Positions 8,212 to 17,485 of a stretch of DNA of 64,000 bases are shown here, in pieces (the first letter of the stretch is position 1; every line of letters begins with the position of its first letter). The notes under the pieces are model-generated. The model saw only the letters and a program-made list of their open reading frames with translations, was not told the DNA's origin and ran no database searches. Made by a program: the position numbers and the translations under genes. The stretch covers positions 434,001 through 498,000 of the forward strand of contig NZ_CP175699.1 in assembly GCF_046097095.1 (NCBI RefSeq), given 5' to 3'. The stretch comes from Natrinema sp046097095. GTDB taxonomy: Archaea > Halobacteriota > Halobacteria > Halobacteriales > Natrialbaceae.

Positions 8212-9758
8212 CGGTGACCGACCCCGGGAACACTACCTGCGTCGGTTTTGAGCTGCTGCGTTCGCCCGGTATTGATATGATTTCTGAAACCGCCGTAGCG
8301 GGGTTGTGTGTCAAATGATGGCCACCTGTCAGCTTCGAGTATAAGCATAGTCTGTCTTCTCTCGTCTGCAGGTAAAGTCGTACGGTTACGGGAATTTTCA
8401 GTGCTCTATCGACGTTCATCGTGTAGGGTTTGATAGGTTCTTGAACATCCTTCGCGTCGCTTGTCGTGTGTGATCTCGAATTACTGATAACGGTCTTGGC
8501 GATGGCTATAACGCATCGATGGAAAGGACCACGTTGTGGATTCCCACCTCGGCCGAGTGACGCGGTCCGGTTGATTCCAATACCAGTCACAAACACCGAA
8601 CAGGCTGCTGACCCCGAACCACCGACACAGCAATCGCTCAAAACTGAATGTGTCTGGTCACTGGTGAGCGTGTTCCAGTGCTGTTACACATCAGCTGGCG
8701 GTTCACCGATTTCTTATGGAAGATGGCGTCGACGGTGAGATGGATCGCGCGCCGGTTCGTACAGCTAGGTGTGTCGAGTTAGTTTGCATAGCACTGCTCC
8801 TCCCAGAGTAGTCCGTTGCACCAACACGAGTCGTCTTTTATGAGTAGTGACACTCTTTGTGAGTTGGTTTTCCGTGAGAACGGTCTCTCCTCCGAAACTG
8901 CGTCGACAAGATCGAGTGGTTCTATATCGCGATATAGAATTTATGGCTGCTTCGTACGTGGACAGTCGAGCCGTGTGCTCTTCCGCGAGAACAGTCGTCG
9001 TCCGACTCTCGAGCCAGATCCCATCTCAAGGGACTGTTCCGCGGATGGCCTTCAGATCTACGACACCCAACACTACGGAGGCCGGAGAAGCGTGGACGTA
9101 GACAGGCGCTCAACCGTGAAGCGCTCGGACGACCTCGAGTTCGTTGCGTCGACAACGCCATGTTCGGTGACGTAACACGTAATCGGAAGATACTGTTCGT
9201 CACTCGACCCCTACTGCGTATTTAGTCGGCGACCGCCGTACGGAGAGTGGTTTCGTCACGACGGTCGATAACTGTGCTTTCCCCAAGGGGTGGGACTATC
9301 TCAGCCGATGTCGGCCCGCTGCATGTTGTCTGTGAAAGCCGTCTTCGGTGGGGTTCGACCTCTGTACTCTCGAGTTCCAGGCAGGACGTCCGTCTGGTCT
9401 GTTCGTCGAACGTCCTCTTCGGGCGCAGCTCTCTTTTGCCACTCGAAAAACCTCGATATAGTGCTCGAGAGGGGATTTCGTGCCGAATTCCATCGATCGT
9501 GATTCGGAGAGGGGACGGACCACCGTGAAAGCACACACGATTATTGAAGTAATCACGAGTGATCGTTATCGCCCCCAATTCTGACGATTTTCCTCTCCTC
9601 GGCCCTCGTAGTCTACGTTCCCCACTTGCATAAACCATAATACGCTATATTAAATACGGACACTGGAAATGAGACGACAGTTGGTAGAGAGACGCCAGAA
9701 TGTGTGGTCTCGGACGGTTTGGTGAGCGAGAACTGATTTAGATTGGCTCTCAAACGAC
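8212..9758. other. Gene-poor stretch, no intact gene seen
   Basis: About 1.5 kb without a convincing reading frame. The open frames have no recognisable domain and codon use unlike the neighbours. Local AT-rich patches (around 9630-9660) and the adjoining transposase debris suggest a decayed mobile-element landing zone. Confidence 0.6.
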
Positions 9759-9761
9759 TTA

Positions 9762-9959
9762 TTGGGTTGTATTAACAACTATTCTGCATTCCTTTGGGAC
9801 GACAGACGTGAGCCCACGCTGGCTAATTGCGTCGAAGACGTGTTGGCTGTCAAACTCGCAATCCATCAACATGTTATCGACGAAGATGTGTTCTTCTGCG
9901 GAGTCCGTAGATTGGCAACAATTTCTACGCAACTTCCCCCACTTTCCTACTGGACGCAC
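9762..9959 (-). pseudogene. DDE transposase fragment (ISH3/IS4-like haloarchaeal family)
   Basis: The minus-strand frame contains DNMLMDCEFDSQHVFDAIS followed by RGLTSVVPKEC. This is recognisable as the region around the second catalytic aspartate of haloarchaeal DDE transposases, where LADREFDS and VIPKR occur. The consensus DREFDS reads DCEFDS. Homology stops at both ends within 66 codons, so this is a residual fragment, not an active gene. It abuts the next transposase fragment on the opposite strand. Confidence 0.55.
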
Positions 9960-9966
9960 AATCTAC

Positions 9967-10165
9967 TAGTGGAACCGCGGTCTACACCCCTGCTGAACAT
10001 GAACTCGATGTTTCCTTCAAGACAGTCTACCGGCACGTCTAGCGCTCGCAGGAAGCGCTGGACGTGCCTCAGTGGTCACTCAATGGATCGGTAGAAATCG
10101 GCGAGCTTTGCGCCCCAGTCGAGAAGAAGGGTCACGAGCGCGACTCCCGGTCGTGCTCGAGAGAA
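9967..10165 (+). pseudogene. IS1595-family transposase fragment with in-frame stop
   Basis: Read in one frame, the segment gives ELDVSFKTVYRHV, a TAG stop at 10040, then EALDVPQWSLNGSVEIGEL and GHERDSRSCSR. This matches the start of haloarchaeal IS1595-type transposases, which have a tandem helix-turn-helix followed by PVEIDE. The catalytic EIDE aspartate position reads EIGE. No continuation of the element is found downstream, so it is dead and truncated. Confidence 0.6.
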
Positions 10166-10333
10166 GATTATATGTGCTATCTCGACTTCTCGATTATCGA
10201 GTGTTCGCCTTCATCTCGAGGGATTATATGGAGTTGTGTTTCATCCAATTGTTAGCTGAATATCTGACGATACATTTACCGACCAAGTCTGTTTCATTTC
10301 TCACAGTGTTCTGACTGCTGTCGCTGATTTACA

Positions 10334-10351
10334 TGCATGGTTCTCCATGCA
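10334..10351. repeat. Perfect 7-bp-stem hairpin
   Basis: TGCATGG and CCATGCA flank a TTCT loop. It lies 12 bp before a GTACTATTGTAAA motif (10363-10375) that recurs at 54033. It could be an insertion-sequence end or an attenuator; no gene is attached. Confidence 0.5.
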
Positions 10352-10380
10352 GGAATACAATTGTACTATTGTAAAAATAG

Positions 10381-10686
10381 ATACGATTGTTTCGACCTGC
10401 CCGTCTGGAGTACGCGCTCGGCCTTGAACTCCTGCCACTCGGTGAACACGTCCGCATGCAGTGCTCGCTATATCAAGCGGCGAGAGGAGAGGCGGATTGA
10501 CTCGCTTATGCGAGCGATGGCGTTGCCCACCTACTCACGGAGTATGACGACCAACCGATCGCCCTCTACGAGGTCTTCGGCGAGAACGCTGTCGACTGGG
10601 ACTTTCACGCTTGAAAGCGGGACCGACCGCAGGAGCACATCCGGTGCACTGCTGGTGAAAAAGTCGAACCTCTTGCGGTCACCTAA
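10381..10686 (+). pseudogene. Unidentified decayed reading frame
   Basis: A single frame, broken by stops at 10498 and 10612 and ended at 10684, reads as plausible haloarchaeal protein: RPARLEYALGLELLPLGEH, then LAYASDGVAHLLTEYDDQP and IALYEVFGENAVDWDFHA. The acidic composition supports past coding. I do not recognise the family, and no start codon or continuation is visible. Confidence 0.3.
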
Positions 10687-11253
10687 GCGGCACGTCAGAA
10701 CGATTATGGCGGGGTTCGGACTCATTCACTGAAAACACGATCACTGATCTCTCCGAACTCCTGGACACCCTTCGGCCAGTGGGTGCCGGACTTGAGCGTC
10801 GCCCCCGTGAGGATCGTTCGAAGTTATCGAACGCTTGCTGCTCTCTTTCACAACCATATCTATGTAAACAGATGCCGGTCGGTCGAACCAGAGCCGCCCC
10901 TTGCGACCGATATACGATTAGTTTTGAAGTGATAGTTTGGAAATTTCGAATGACTGTGGCCGTATTCATCTCCGATAGTCCCCTATTCCTGACGTACAGC
11001 GAACAGAACCTTGAATATCGGCAGGTCCATGTACCAATTTTCACGGAGTCATCAGTGGATGTTTTGATAGCGACACGGTGGTACTCACTGTCCTGCGAGT
11101 CACGGGCGACGTTCTAGACAGAGAACAGGTGTACGGCGATCGGGTCGCCCCGTTTCCTCACAGGAAACGCAGCCGGAACGGCGCAGGACTCGAGCTCAGC
11201 GGTGGACGAACCGCGTTCGACCGGGAACGTACCCGAGGGAGCCGACACAACCG
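10687..11253. other. Intergenic, nothing recognised apart from one hairpin
   Basis: There is no convincing gene. An 8-bp perfect inverted repeat with 3-nt loop (11151-11169) lies about 85 bp downstream of the stop of the minus-strand FAD/Fe-S dehydrogenase. It could help terminate that transcript, but no T-run follows it on either strand. Confidence 0.5.
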
Positions 11254-14200
11254 TTAGCGCGGAAGCGCGTGGGCCAGCAGTTCGGCCGGGGTCGGCGGCT
11301 CCTCCCCGTCAAGCTCACTGCCGGCGAGCGAACTCTCCGCTGGAACCGGCTCGAGGTGCTTGTCACCGAGCTGGGTGCGACAGGACGTTCCCGGCGCGGT
11401 GATGACGGTCGCCTCGCTGTCCTCGATCTGGTCGACGAGGATATCACCGATCGACTGGCTCAGCGAGTAGTGTTCGGCCTCGTAGCCGAAGCTGCCGGCC
11501 ATACCACAGCAGCCCGAGTCGAGCGGATCGACGGCGTAACCCGCGCGGCGGAGGACGCCGACCGCGTGATGGTCTTTCTTCGTCGCTTTCTGATGGCAGT
11601 GGCCGTGATAGGCCACTGACTCGGATGGCGCGTTCCAATCGACGTTCTCGTCGAGACGGTACGTGTCGAGATACTCGCAGACGCCGTAGGCGTTGGCCGC
11701 GACGGATTCGACGTTCGTTCCACCCAGGAGGTCGAGCGCGTCGGACTGGAACATCACCGCATCAGACGGCTCTGCGAGGACGATATCCCAGCCACTATCG
11801 ACACGAGGCGCAAGTTCAGCGACATTCGATCGCATCGTCTCACGCGATTTGTCGATGAAGCCCTTCGAGAGCGCCGGCCGACCACTGTCGGTCCGCCGCG
11901 CGACATCGACGTGGACGCCGGCGGCCTCGAGGACGCGGATCGTCGCCTTCCCGACCGTGGGGTGGCTGTAGTTCGTATAGGTGTCGACGAAGAAGACGGC
12001 CTTTCGCTCGGCCTCGGACTCGGGGATGCGGGAACCGCCGCGGGCCTCGAACCAGTCGTGGACTGTCTCGCGGTGAAACTCCGGCAGCGACCGCTCGCGG
12101 GCGATGCCGACGGTCTTCTCGGCGATCGTCCCGGCTCCTGGGAGCGACTCCGCGAGGTTCGACAGCGGTGCCAGCGCGCTGCCAAGCGGCGCAAGCCGGT
12201 CGAAGTTCGCGAAGAGCTTGTCGCGGAGGCTAGCACCGTGTTCCTGGTGGCGTGCATGCATGACCTCCGTTTTGAGCTTGGCCATGTCGACCTCGCTGGG
12301 ACAGTCACGCGCACAGCCTTTGCAGCCAATACAGAGGTCCAGCACCTCCTCAGCGAACTCGTCGTCGGTCGGATCGTCGGGGACGTCGCCGCTCATCGCG
12401 TTCCGGAGGAGGTTTGCACGGCCGCGGGTGGCCGTGATCTCCTCTTCGGCTGCGCGGTAGGTCGGACACATCACGCCGCCGGTGGTCTCCTGATCACCCC
12501 GACAGCCGCCACAGCCGTGGCAGAGTTCGACCATCCCCTGCATGCCGTTTTCGTTGTCCCAGTTCAGGGCGGGATCGAAGCCAGCGTCGTGGCTGTAGTC
12601 GCTGTCATAGCGAAGGTTCGCCGTCATATCGTGATCGCCACAGACGTTCCCGGGATTCAGGAGCCAGTCGGGGTCGAAGGCGGTTTTGAGGTCGCGGAAC
12701 GTCTCCCAGAGGTCGTCGCCGTAGAGCTTGCGGTTCCACTGGGTGCGGGCGCGGCCGTCGCCGTGCTCACCAGAAACCGAGCCGCCGAACTCGACGACCA
12801 TGTCGGTCACCGCGTCGGCGATGTCGACCATGTCCGTGCGGTCCTCGGCGGCCTTCGTGTTCACCAGCGGACGGACGTGGAGCACGCCCGGGCCGGCGTG
12901 GGCGTAAAAGGCCGCGTCGACGTCGCGGTCTTTCTCGACCAGCAACGACTGGAAGCGCTCGACGAACTCGGGAAGGTGTTCGGGCGGAATCGCACAGTCC
13001 TCCATGAAGCTGATGTGCTTTGCGTCGGAGGTGCGAGAGAGCAAAATCGGGAGCCCGGCCTTGCGGAGTTTCCAGAACTGCTCGCGGTCGGCCTCGGCGT
13101 GTGCCTCGAGGCCCTCGAAGGCAAGCGTCTCCGCAACGTCTGGGTGCTCGGCCGGGGCGGCTACCGCGCTCTCGCTTCCCGGCACGCGGTCGGCGAGGAG
13201 CCCCGCAGTCCGTTCCCGGCCGTGCTCGTCGTCCTCGGCGTAGAACTCGACGAGCAGCGCCGCCTGCGCGCCATCGGGAGCGAGCGCCGCGATCTCCTCG
13301 AACTCCGCGGTCTCGCGGGCCAGTCCGATGAGAATGTCGTCGATGAGTTCGACCGCTGCGGGGTCGTGCTCGAGGACGTGCTGGACGTCCGTGACGGCCT
13401 CGAGGACGCTCTCGTAGAACAGCAAAGAGACGGCCTTCGTCTCGGGGACGGGCTCGAGGGACACTTCGGCCTCGGTGACGACCGCGAGGGTCCCTTCGCT
13501 GCCGGCGAGTAGGCGGGCGAGATTGACGGTCCCGCTCTCGGCCTCGTCGACGAGCATATCGAGGTTGTAGCCGGAGACGTTGCGCTTCAAGTCGGGGAAC
13601 TGCTCGCGGACATCGTCGGCCTCCTCGTCGATGATCCGGACGACTTCCGCGGAGACGCGCTCGAGGAGGTCACCGTCTGGGTCGGCCTGCTCACGGAGCT
13701 CGTCGACGCCGATTTCGCCGAGAGTCGCGACGGTGCCGTCGGCCAGCACGACCTCGCACTCCTCGACGTAGGCGTCGGTCTTGCCGTATTTCAGCGAGTG
13801 AGCGCCCGTGGAGTTGTTCCCGATCGCGCCACCGATGACGCTTCGATTGCCGGCGGCCGGATCGGGTGCAAACTTCAGTCCGTGGGGTGCCAGCGCGTCG
13901 TTAAGTTCCTCGAGGACGACCCCCGACTGGACGTGCGCTCGCTGGTCGTCAGCGTCGACCGAAACGATCCCGTCCATATGACGTGTGAAATCGAGGACGA
14001 CCGCCTCGTTGACCGCTTGGCCGGCGAGACTCGTGCCGCCGCCCCGCGGGAGGACCGGGATCTCGCGCTCGGCACAGTAGGAAACGACGCTCGCGACGTC
14101 TTCCGTCGACGTCGGGAAGACGACGCCGATAGGCGTTTCCTGGTACGCGCTCGCATCGGTCGCGTACAGTTGGCGGGTGTAGGTGTCAAACCGAACGTCG

Positions 14201-14334
14201 CCGTCGACTCGGTCGCGGAGGTCGGCGAGTAGGGCCGGTCGTTCGACGTCGTCCGAGACGTAGTCGTACCCTGCCCGCTCGTCAGTGTCCGGTGCGTCGT
14301 CGACATCGAGAGAGGTATTAGAACTCGCAGTCAT
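11254..14334 (-). CDS. FAD-binding and Fe-S-binding D-2-hydroxyacid dehydrogenase (YdiJ/Dld-like)
   Basis: A 1026-aa three-part fusion. Residues about 60-260 form the FAD-binding (PCMH/GlcD) domain with PVLPRGGGTSLAGQAV and GGAIGNNSTGAHSLKYG. FAD-oxidase C follows, ending near VSGEHGDGRARTQWN. A GlpC-like iron-sulfur part then has cysteine clusters CHGCGGCRGD and CIGCKGCARDCP, and C-terminal CCG-type motifs (YHGHCHQK, GCCGMAGSFGYE). The layout and length match E. coli YdiJ, a D-2-hydroxyglutarate dehydrogenase, and haloarchaeal D-lactate dehydrogenases. It would oxidise a D-2-hydroxyacid and pass electrons through the clusters to the respiratory chain. Substrate is not resolvable. It stands alone, divergent from the thioesterase gene. 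Confidence 0.88.
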   Translation of the reverse strand: MTASSNTSLDVDDAPDTDERAGYDYVSDDVERPALLADLRDRVDGDVRFDTYTRQLYATDASAYQETPIGVVFPTSTEDVASVVSYCAEREIPVLPRGGGTSLAGQAVNEAVVLDFTRHMDGIVSVDADDQRAHVQSGVVLEELNDALAPHGLKFAPDPAAGNRSVIGGAIGNNSTGAHSLKYGKTDAYVEECEVVLADGTVATLGEIGVDELREQADPDGDLLERVSAEVVRIIDEEADDVREQFPDLKRNVSGYNLDMLVDEAESGTVNLARLLAGSEGTLAVVTEAEVSLEPVPETKAVSLLFYESVLEAVTDVQHVLEHDPAAVELIDDILIGLARETAEFEEIAALAPDGAQAALLVEFYAEDDEHGRERTAGLLADRVPGSESAVAAPAEHPDVAETLAFEGLEAHAEADREQFWKLRKAGLPILLSRTSDAKHISFMEDCAIPPEHLPEFVERFQSLLVEKDRDVDAAFYAHAGPGVLHVRPLVNTKAAEDRTDMVDIADAVTDMVVEFGGSVSGEHGDGRARTQWNRKLYGDDLWETFRDLKTAFDPDWLLNPGNVCGDHDMTANLRYDSDYSHDAGFDPALNWDNENGMQGMVELCHGCGGCRGDQETTGGVMCPTYRAAEEEITATRGRANLLRNAMSGDVPDDPTDDEFAEEVLDLCIGCKGCARDCPSEVDMAKLKTEVMHARHQEHGASLRDKLFANFDRLAPLGSALAPLSNLAESLPGAGTIAEKTVGIARERSLPEFHRETVHDWFEARGGSRIPESEAERKAVFFVDTYTNYSHPTVGKATIRVLEAAGVHVDVARRTDSGRPALSKGFIDKSRETMRSNVAELAPRVDSGWDIVLAEPSDAVMFQSDALDLLGGTNVESVAANAYGVCEYLDTYRLDENVDWNAPSESVAYHGHCHQKATKKDHHAVGVLRRAGYAVDPLDSGCCGMAGSFGYEAEHYSLSQSIGDILVDQIEDSEATVITAPGTSCRTQLGDKHLEPVPAESSLAGSELDGEEPPTPAELLAHALPR

Positions 14335-14735
14335 AAATCGTCAGGCGTCCATCTCGAAGGTACTACCGATATTCTCGACGTGATCGCATGTCTGAGTGGG
14401 AACCGATCCGTCACGTCGAGTACGATTCCTAACGGTCAGTTCGAAGGCGCCACAGGTGCTGCTGGTGGTTTCGGTCGCGGACACGCCACTGGATTCTCTC
14501 GTATGGAGCGTCTCGACCCAGGTATCGATGTCCATTTATCAACCTTTCTTTGAGCGCTACCCCCATGAATGTTTTCTCGTGAGATACTATCTCGCTCTTC
14601 GGTTGCTTCGTATGGAAGGATAGTGAAAACATATACACAATGCGACACTAACGTTCGCTGATATCGAACGAGCGATCGGCTGGCGCGGCGTTCGACAGTA
14701 CTTTTATATCTCCCGGCACACTCGTTCAGAATATC
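14335..14735. promoter_or_regulatory. Divergent intergenic region with thioesterase promoter
   Basis: No gene is seen. TTTTATAT at 14703-14710 sits about 27 nt before the thioesterase ATG at 14736, which is the spacing of a leaderless archaeal transcript. Nothing convincing was found for the divergent dehydrogenase gene. Confidence 0.5.
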
Positions 14736-15134
14736 ATGGGATTCACACGTACCTGGACCGTTCGATTCTCGGATACGGACCCGTTCGGCATCGCTCACTA
14801 TCCGCGAATGATCGACGCGGTCCATGAGACCTCGGACATGTTCATGGAAGCGATCGGGTGGCCGTTCTGGGAATTGACCGAGGAACAGGGCGTCGGACTG
14901 CCCCTCGTCTCGATGGACTTCGACTTCGAGGGACAGGTCGCCGGCGGCGACGAGGTCGAGATCGAACTGACACCCGAGGTCGGGGAGTCGAGCGTGCAGT
15001 TCGACTACCGGGCGACCCACGATGGCGAGGTCGTCTTCAGCGGAACTGAGTTCCGCGTCTGCGTTCCCGTCGACGGCGACAGCAGCGTTCCAGTTCCCGA
15101 CGACCTGCACGACGCGCTGGAAACGGGCGTTTAG
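14736..15134 (+). CDS. Acyl-CoA thioesterase, 4-hydroxybenzoyl-CoA thioesterase (hotdog) family
   Basis: A 132-aa single-hotdog protein. FSDTDPFGIAHYPRMID near residues 10-24 is the 4HBT active-site signature, where D-x-x-G-x-x-x-Y precedes the long helix. The later strand pattern GDEVEIEL, SSVQFDYRA and GEVVFSGTEF is also typical. It hydrolyses an acyl- or aryl-CoA thioester in the cytoplasm. Given the aryl-CoA ligases elsewhere in the window, an aromatic CoA ester such as gentisyl-CoA is a plausible but unproven substrate. Its stop overlaps by 4 bp the stop of the convergent DUF3179 gene. Confidence 0.85.
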   Translation: MGFTRTWTVRFSDTDPFGIAHYPRMIDAVHETSDMFMEAIGWPFWELTEEQGVGLPLVSMDFDFEGQVAGGDEVEIELTPEVGESSVQFDYRATHDGEVVFSGTEFRVCVPVDGDSSVPVPDDLHDALETGV

Positions 15135-16597
15135 TTCGGTCCGATCTCGACCGTTTCGTACTGCGATCGGAACGCGAAGAACAGCCCGTGACGGCCGGAA
15201 ACACGGGACAGCTGCCGGTCGTCGTCCGCGTTCTCGCTGACAAGCGCCTCGCGGGTGCGCCGCCAGCGCGTTCCATCGTCGTCGACGATCACGTCTCTGT
15301 CGCACTCGACCGGTGTCGGCGGCGCCTCGTAGACCGCGACGTCGTTCGTCTCGTCACGGAGGACAACGACCGACCGGCCGTCGATCTCGTCGGTCTCGAC
15401 GGCGTCGTCGCCGATTTCGTCGACCGGATAGACGCGGACCGTCGACCCGTCGTCGCTCGTCACGCCGTAGACATCGGTCTTCTCCGGGAGTTGTCCGTCG
15501 TCCGTCTCGACGCCCGGCTGAACGGCGTCCGCGTCGTTCCAGTAGTGGCGGAAGAAGCCGATGTCGTCCTCGTAGAACCGGTAATCGTAGTCGTAGCCAG
15601 TGTCGATATCGAGCGCACGACTCTCGGGGTGGGCCTCCCGCCACTCTGCCCACGTCGTCTGCGTGACGGGGCGAAAATCGAGCCGCAGGTCGGCCTCCCG
15701 CTTGAGGTAGTCGCCAGCGATCGGCGCTCCGCGGTGCTGGCTCCACAGGCTCTCGGTCTCCTCGTCGAACATGACCTTGTTCCCCTCGAGGAGCATCCCC
15801 GTACTGGAGAACGTTAGCGTGCGGTCGCCGACGCGTCGGTCGTACAGGATCGGCGCGTTACAGAGCGTACAGTAGGTCAGCGAGAGGGGCGTTCCCTCGA
15901 CGGTGAGGTTCGCCAATTCGTGGGGGAACAGCACCCACCGCGGCACGGCGTAGGCAGTGTCGTCGACGGTGAAACCGAAGACGGTGTCGTCAGGATCGAG
16001 GTACCGTTCGGTCGCCTCCTCGCCGTCGCCGTCCTTGCGGTCGTCGCTCTGTCCGCCGTCCCCGCCGTCGACCGAGACGACGTCGCCGGCGACGAAATCG
16101 GGCTCGTTACAGGCCGCGAGGAACGACGGATCGCAGTTCCCCCAACGAATATCCTGTAGGTCGAACGCTCGCGGCTCGGCGTCGAGTAACCGTCCAACCG
16201 GCGGGAGATACGAACGGTAGAGTTGCAACTTCCACTCATCATACCCCTCGAGGGGTTCGATCTCCCGCTGTGAGTACCAGGTCTCCCACTCGACCCAGGC
16301 GTACGCGGAGTCGTAGTCGGGCTCGGCGATCGTCCGTAACGCTTCGCGGACACCCGGCCAGCGTGCCTCCGGGAGTTCGAGGTACCGAGGCGGGCTGTGT
16401 TCCCGGAGGGCCTCCGGGAAGCCGAACTGCTCCCAATTGCTCCCGATCTCGTGGATCATCAGCGCCTCGATCAGGTGCGGGATCGCGCGCGGATCATCGA
16501 TTTCCGCGATCGCGTCCAGCGCCTCGGCGTGTCTGTCCGGATCACGAACCAGCAGCTCCGTGACGAGGGACTCGAGGTCGTCGGTAGTGGCTGTCAC
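15131..16597 (-). CDS. DUF3179 domain-containing protein
   Basis: A 488-aa soluble protein. The N-terminal 100 residues are helical and HEAT-like (DAIAEIDDPRAIPHLIEAL). The DUF3179 core follows from about residue 150: DPSFLAACNE, DTVFGFTVDDTAYAVPRWVL, LTYCTLCNAPILYDR, TGMLLEGNKVMFDEETESLW and an FRPVTQTTWAEW segment. The paired cysteines in CTLC are conserved in the family and may bind a metal or heme; the function is unknown. The start at 16597 fits the HEAT-like beginning. An acidic low-complexity insert (GGDGGQSDDRKDGDGEE) interrupts the core. It has no evident functional partner here. Confidence 0.82.
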   Translation of the reverse strand: MTATTDDLESLVTELLVRDPDRHAEALDAIAEIDDPRAIPHLIEALMIHEIGSNWEQFGFPEALREHSPPRYLELPEARWPGVREALRTIAEPDYDSAYAWVEWETWYSQREIEPLEGYDEWKLQLYRSYLPPVGRLLDAEPRAFDLQDIRWGNCDPSFLAACNEPDFVAGDVVSVDGGDGGQSDDRKDGDGEEATERYLDPDDTVFGFTVDDTAYAVPRWVLFPHELANLTVEGTPLSLTYCTLCNAPILYDRRVGDRTLTFSSTGMLLEGNKVMFDEETESLWSQHRGAPIAGDYLKREADLRLDFRPVTQTTWAEWREAHPESRALDIDTGYDYDYRFYEDDIGFFRHYWNDADAVQPGVETDDGQLPEKTDVYGVTSDDGSTVRVYPVDEIGDDAVETDEIDGRSVVVLRDETNDVAVYEAPPTPVECDRDVIVDDDGTRWRRTREALVSENADDDRQLSRVSGRHGLFFAFRSQYETVEIGPN

Positions 16598-16802
16598 ACT
16601 CGTGCATGAAACCTGATCGTATAAAAAGTACGGCGGTCGATTCCGTCACGTCGACGGTCCGAGTCGACTCCGCGCCGACGTAGTGGACCGTGATAACAAG
16701 TACTATAATACCGTGAACTGATGTGTTAGATACACGAGGCCCGAACCGGCCGGCGAGGGTGGTCGATCGGGTCGCCCGCCGACCGTGGCGGGGAAGATCA
16801 CA

Positions 16803-17195
16803 ATGAAAACGATCCTACTCTGCATCGACACGGACGTCGAACGGGCGAACGAACAGGTCAGATCGGTAACTGAGCTACCGCTGGAGACGGAACAGGTGCG
16901 TATCGTGCTCTACCACGTCTTCCGGGCCGACGACGAAGACGCCGACGCCGAGAACCTGAAATCGGTCTCGGAAGCGATCGAGCGACTCGAGGAGGCGGGC
17001 TTTACCGTCGAGGTCTCTCAGTCCAGCGGCGACGCCGTCCGAAGCATTCTAGAGAAGGCCGAGGCGATCGACGCCAACGTGATCAGTCTGGCCGGCCGAA
17101 AGCGATCGCCGACCGGCAAGGCACTGTTCGGAAGCGTCACGCAGGACGTGATCCTCAAGTCCGACCGGACGGTGCTGCTGAGCGCGACCGAGTAG
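16803..17195 (+). CDS. Universal stress protein (UspA family)
   Basis: A 130-aa single-domain UspA protein starting MKTILLCIDTD. The nucleotide-binding signature near the C terminus reads AGRKRSPTGKALFGSVTQDVI, close to the G-2x-G-9x-G(S/T) consensus. The start at 16803 is preferred over the GTG at 16785 because UspA proteins begin at the first beta strand. TACTATAAT about 100 bp upstream (16699-16707) is a possible promoter element. It lies upstream of a YjiH-type gene but is separated from it by a hairpin and about 290 bp. Confidence 0.85.
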   Translation: MKTILLCIDTDVERANEQVRSVTELPLETEQVRIVLYHVFRADDEDADAENLKSVSEAIERLEEAGFTVEVSQSSGDAVRSILEKAEAIDANVISLAGRKRSPTGKALFGSVTQDVILKSDRTVLLSATE

Positions 17196-17352
17196 TCGCC
17201 GCCTCGGACCGATCGGGACCGGTCGGTTGCGGACTCGTGTTCGCCGACCGCGGCGAGTCCGTCCCGGCGATTTTCCGGCGCTATCGATCCCTTGTAGTCG
17301 TCGCGACCGTCGCGAACGACGACAGCTGAGACACCGTCGATAGGTGCCTTCT

Positions 17353-17382
17353 CCTGCCAACTGGCAGGACCTGAATATTTTC
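17353..17382 (+). terminator. Hairpin followed by T-tract between uspA-like and YjiH genes
   Basis: CCTGCCA and TGGCAGG form perfect 7-bp arms with a 2-nt centre (17353-17368). ATATTTTC follows within about 12 nt. This is consistent with a terminator of the UspA transcript, or an operator for the next gene. Confidence 0.35.
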
Positions 17383-17396
17383 TCCTCCTGGAACAG

Positions 17397-17485
17397 TAAT
17401 AGTATATATGTTATTATTGTTATAATAGTATGGATGGCGACATATGATCGATGTTTTTATGACCCATGGCACGACTTGTCGAATC
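17397..17485 (+). promoter_or_regulatory. YjiH promoter block, conserved with the second YjiH copy
   Basis: TAATAGTAT occurs twice as a direct repeat (17397 and 17423). GTTATAATAGTAT (17419-17431) is followed by GTGTTTTTATGACCCATGG-like sequence about 30 nt before the start. The same order and nearly the same bases precede the paralogue at 43583, with GTTACAATAGTAT. The TTTTTAT near 17455 fits a TATA box for a leaderless start at 17486. Confidence 0.5.

Noticed and set aside
8183..8641. 152-codon minus-strand frame upstream of the aldonate dehydratase
   Set aside because: No recognisable domain, Ser/Thr/Arg-rich, and it overlaps the dehydratase start; likely chance.
11151..11169. 8-bp-stem hairpin as a strong terminator
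   Set aside because: The stem is perfect, but no T-run follows on either strand, so it is mentioned only in the intergenic note.
11911..13512. 533-codon plus-strand frame
   Set aside because: It lies antisense to the well-supported FAD/Fe-S dehydrogenase and reads Val/Asp/Arg-rich sequence without any motif, as expected for a mirror frame in GC-rich DNA.
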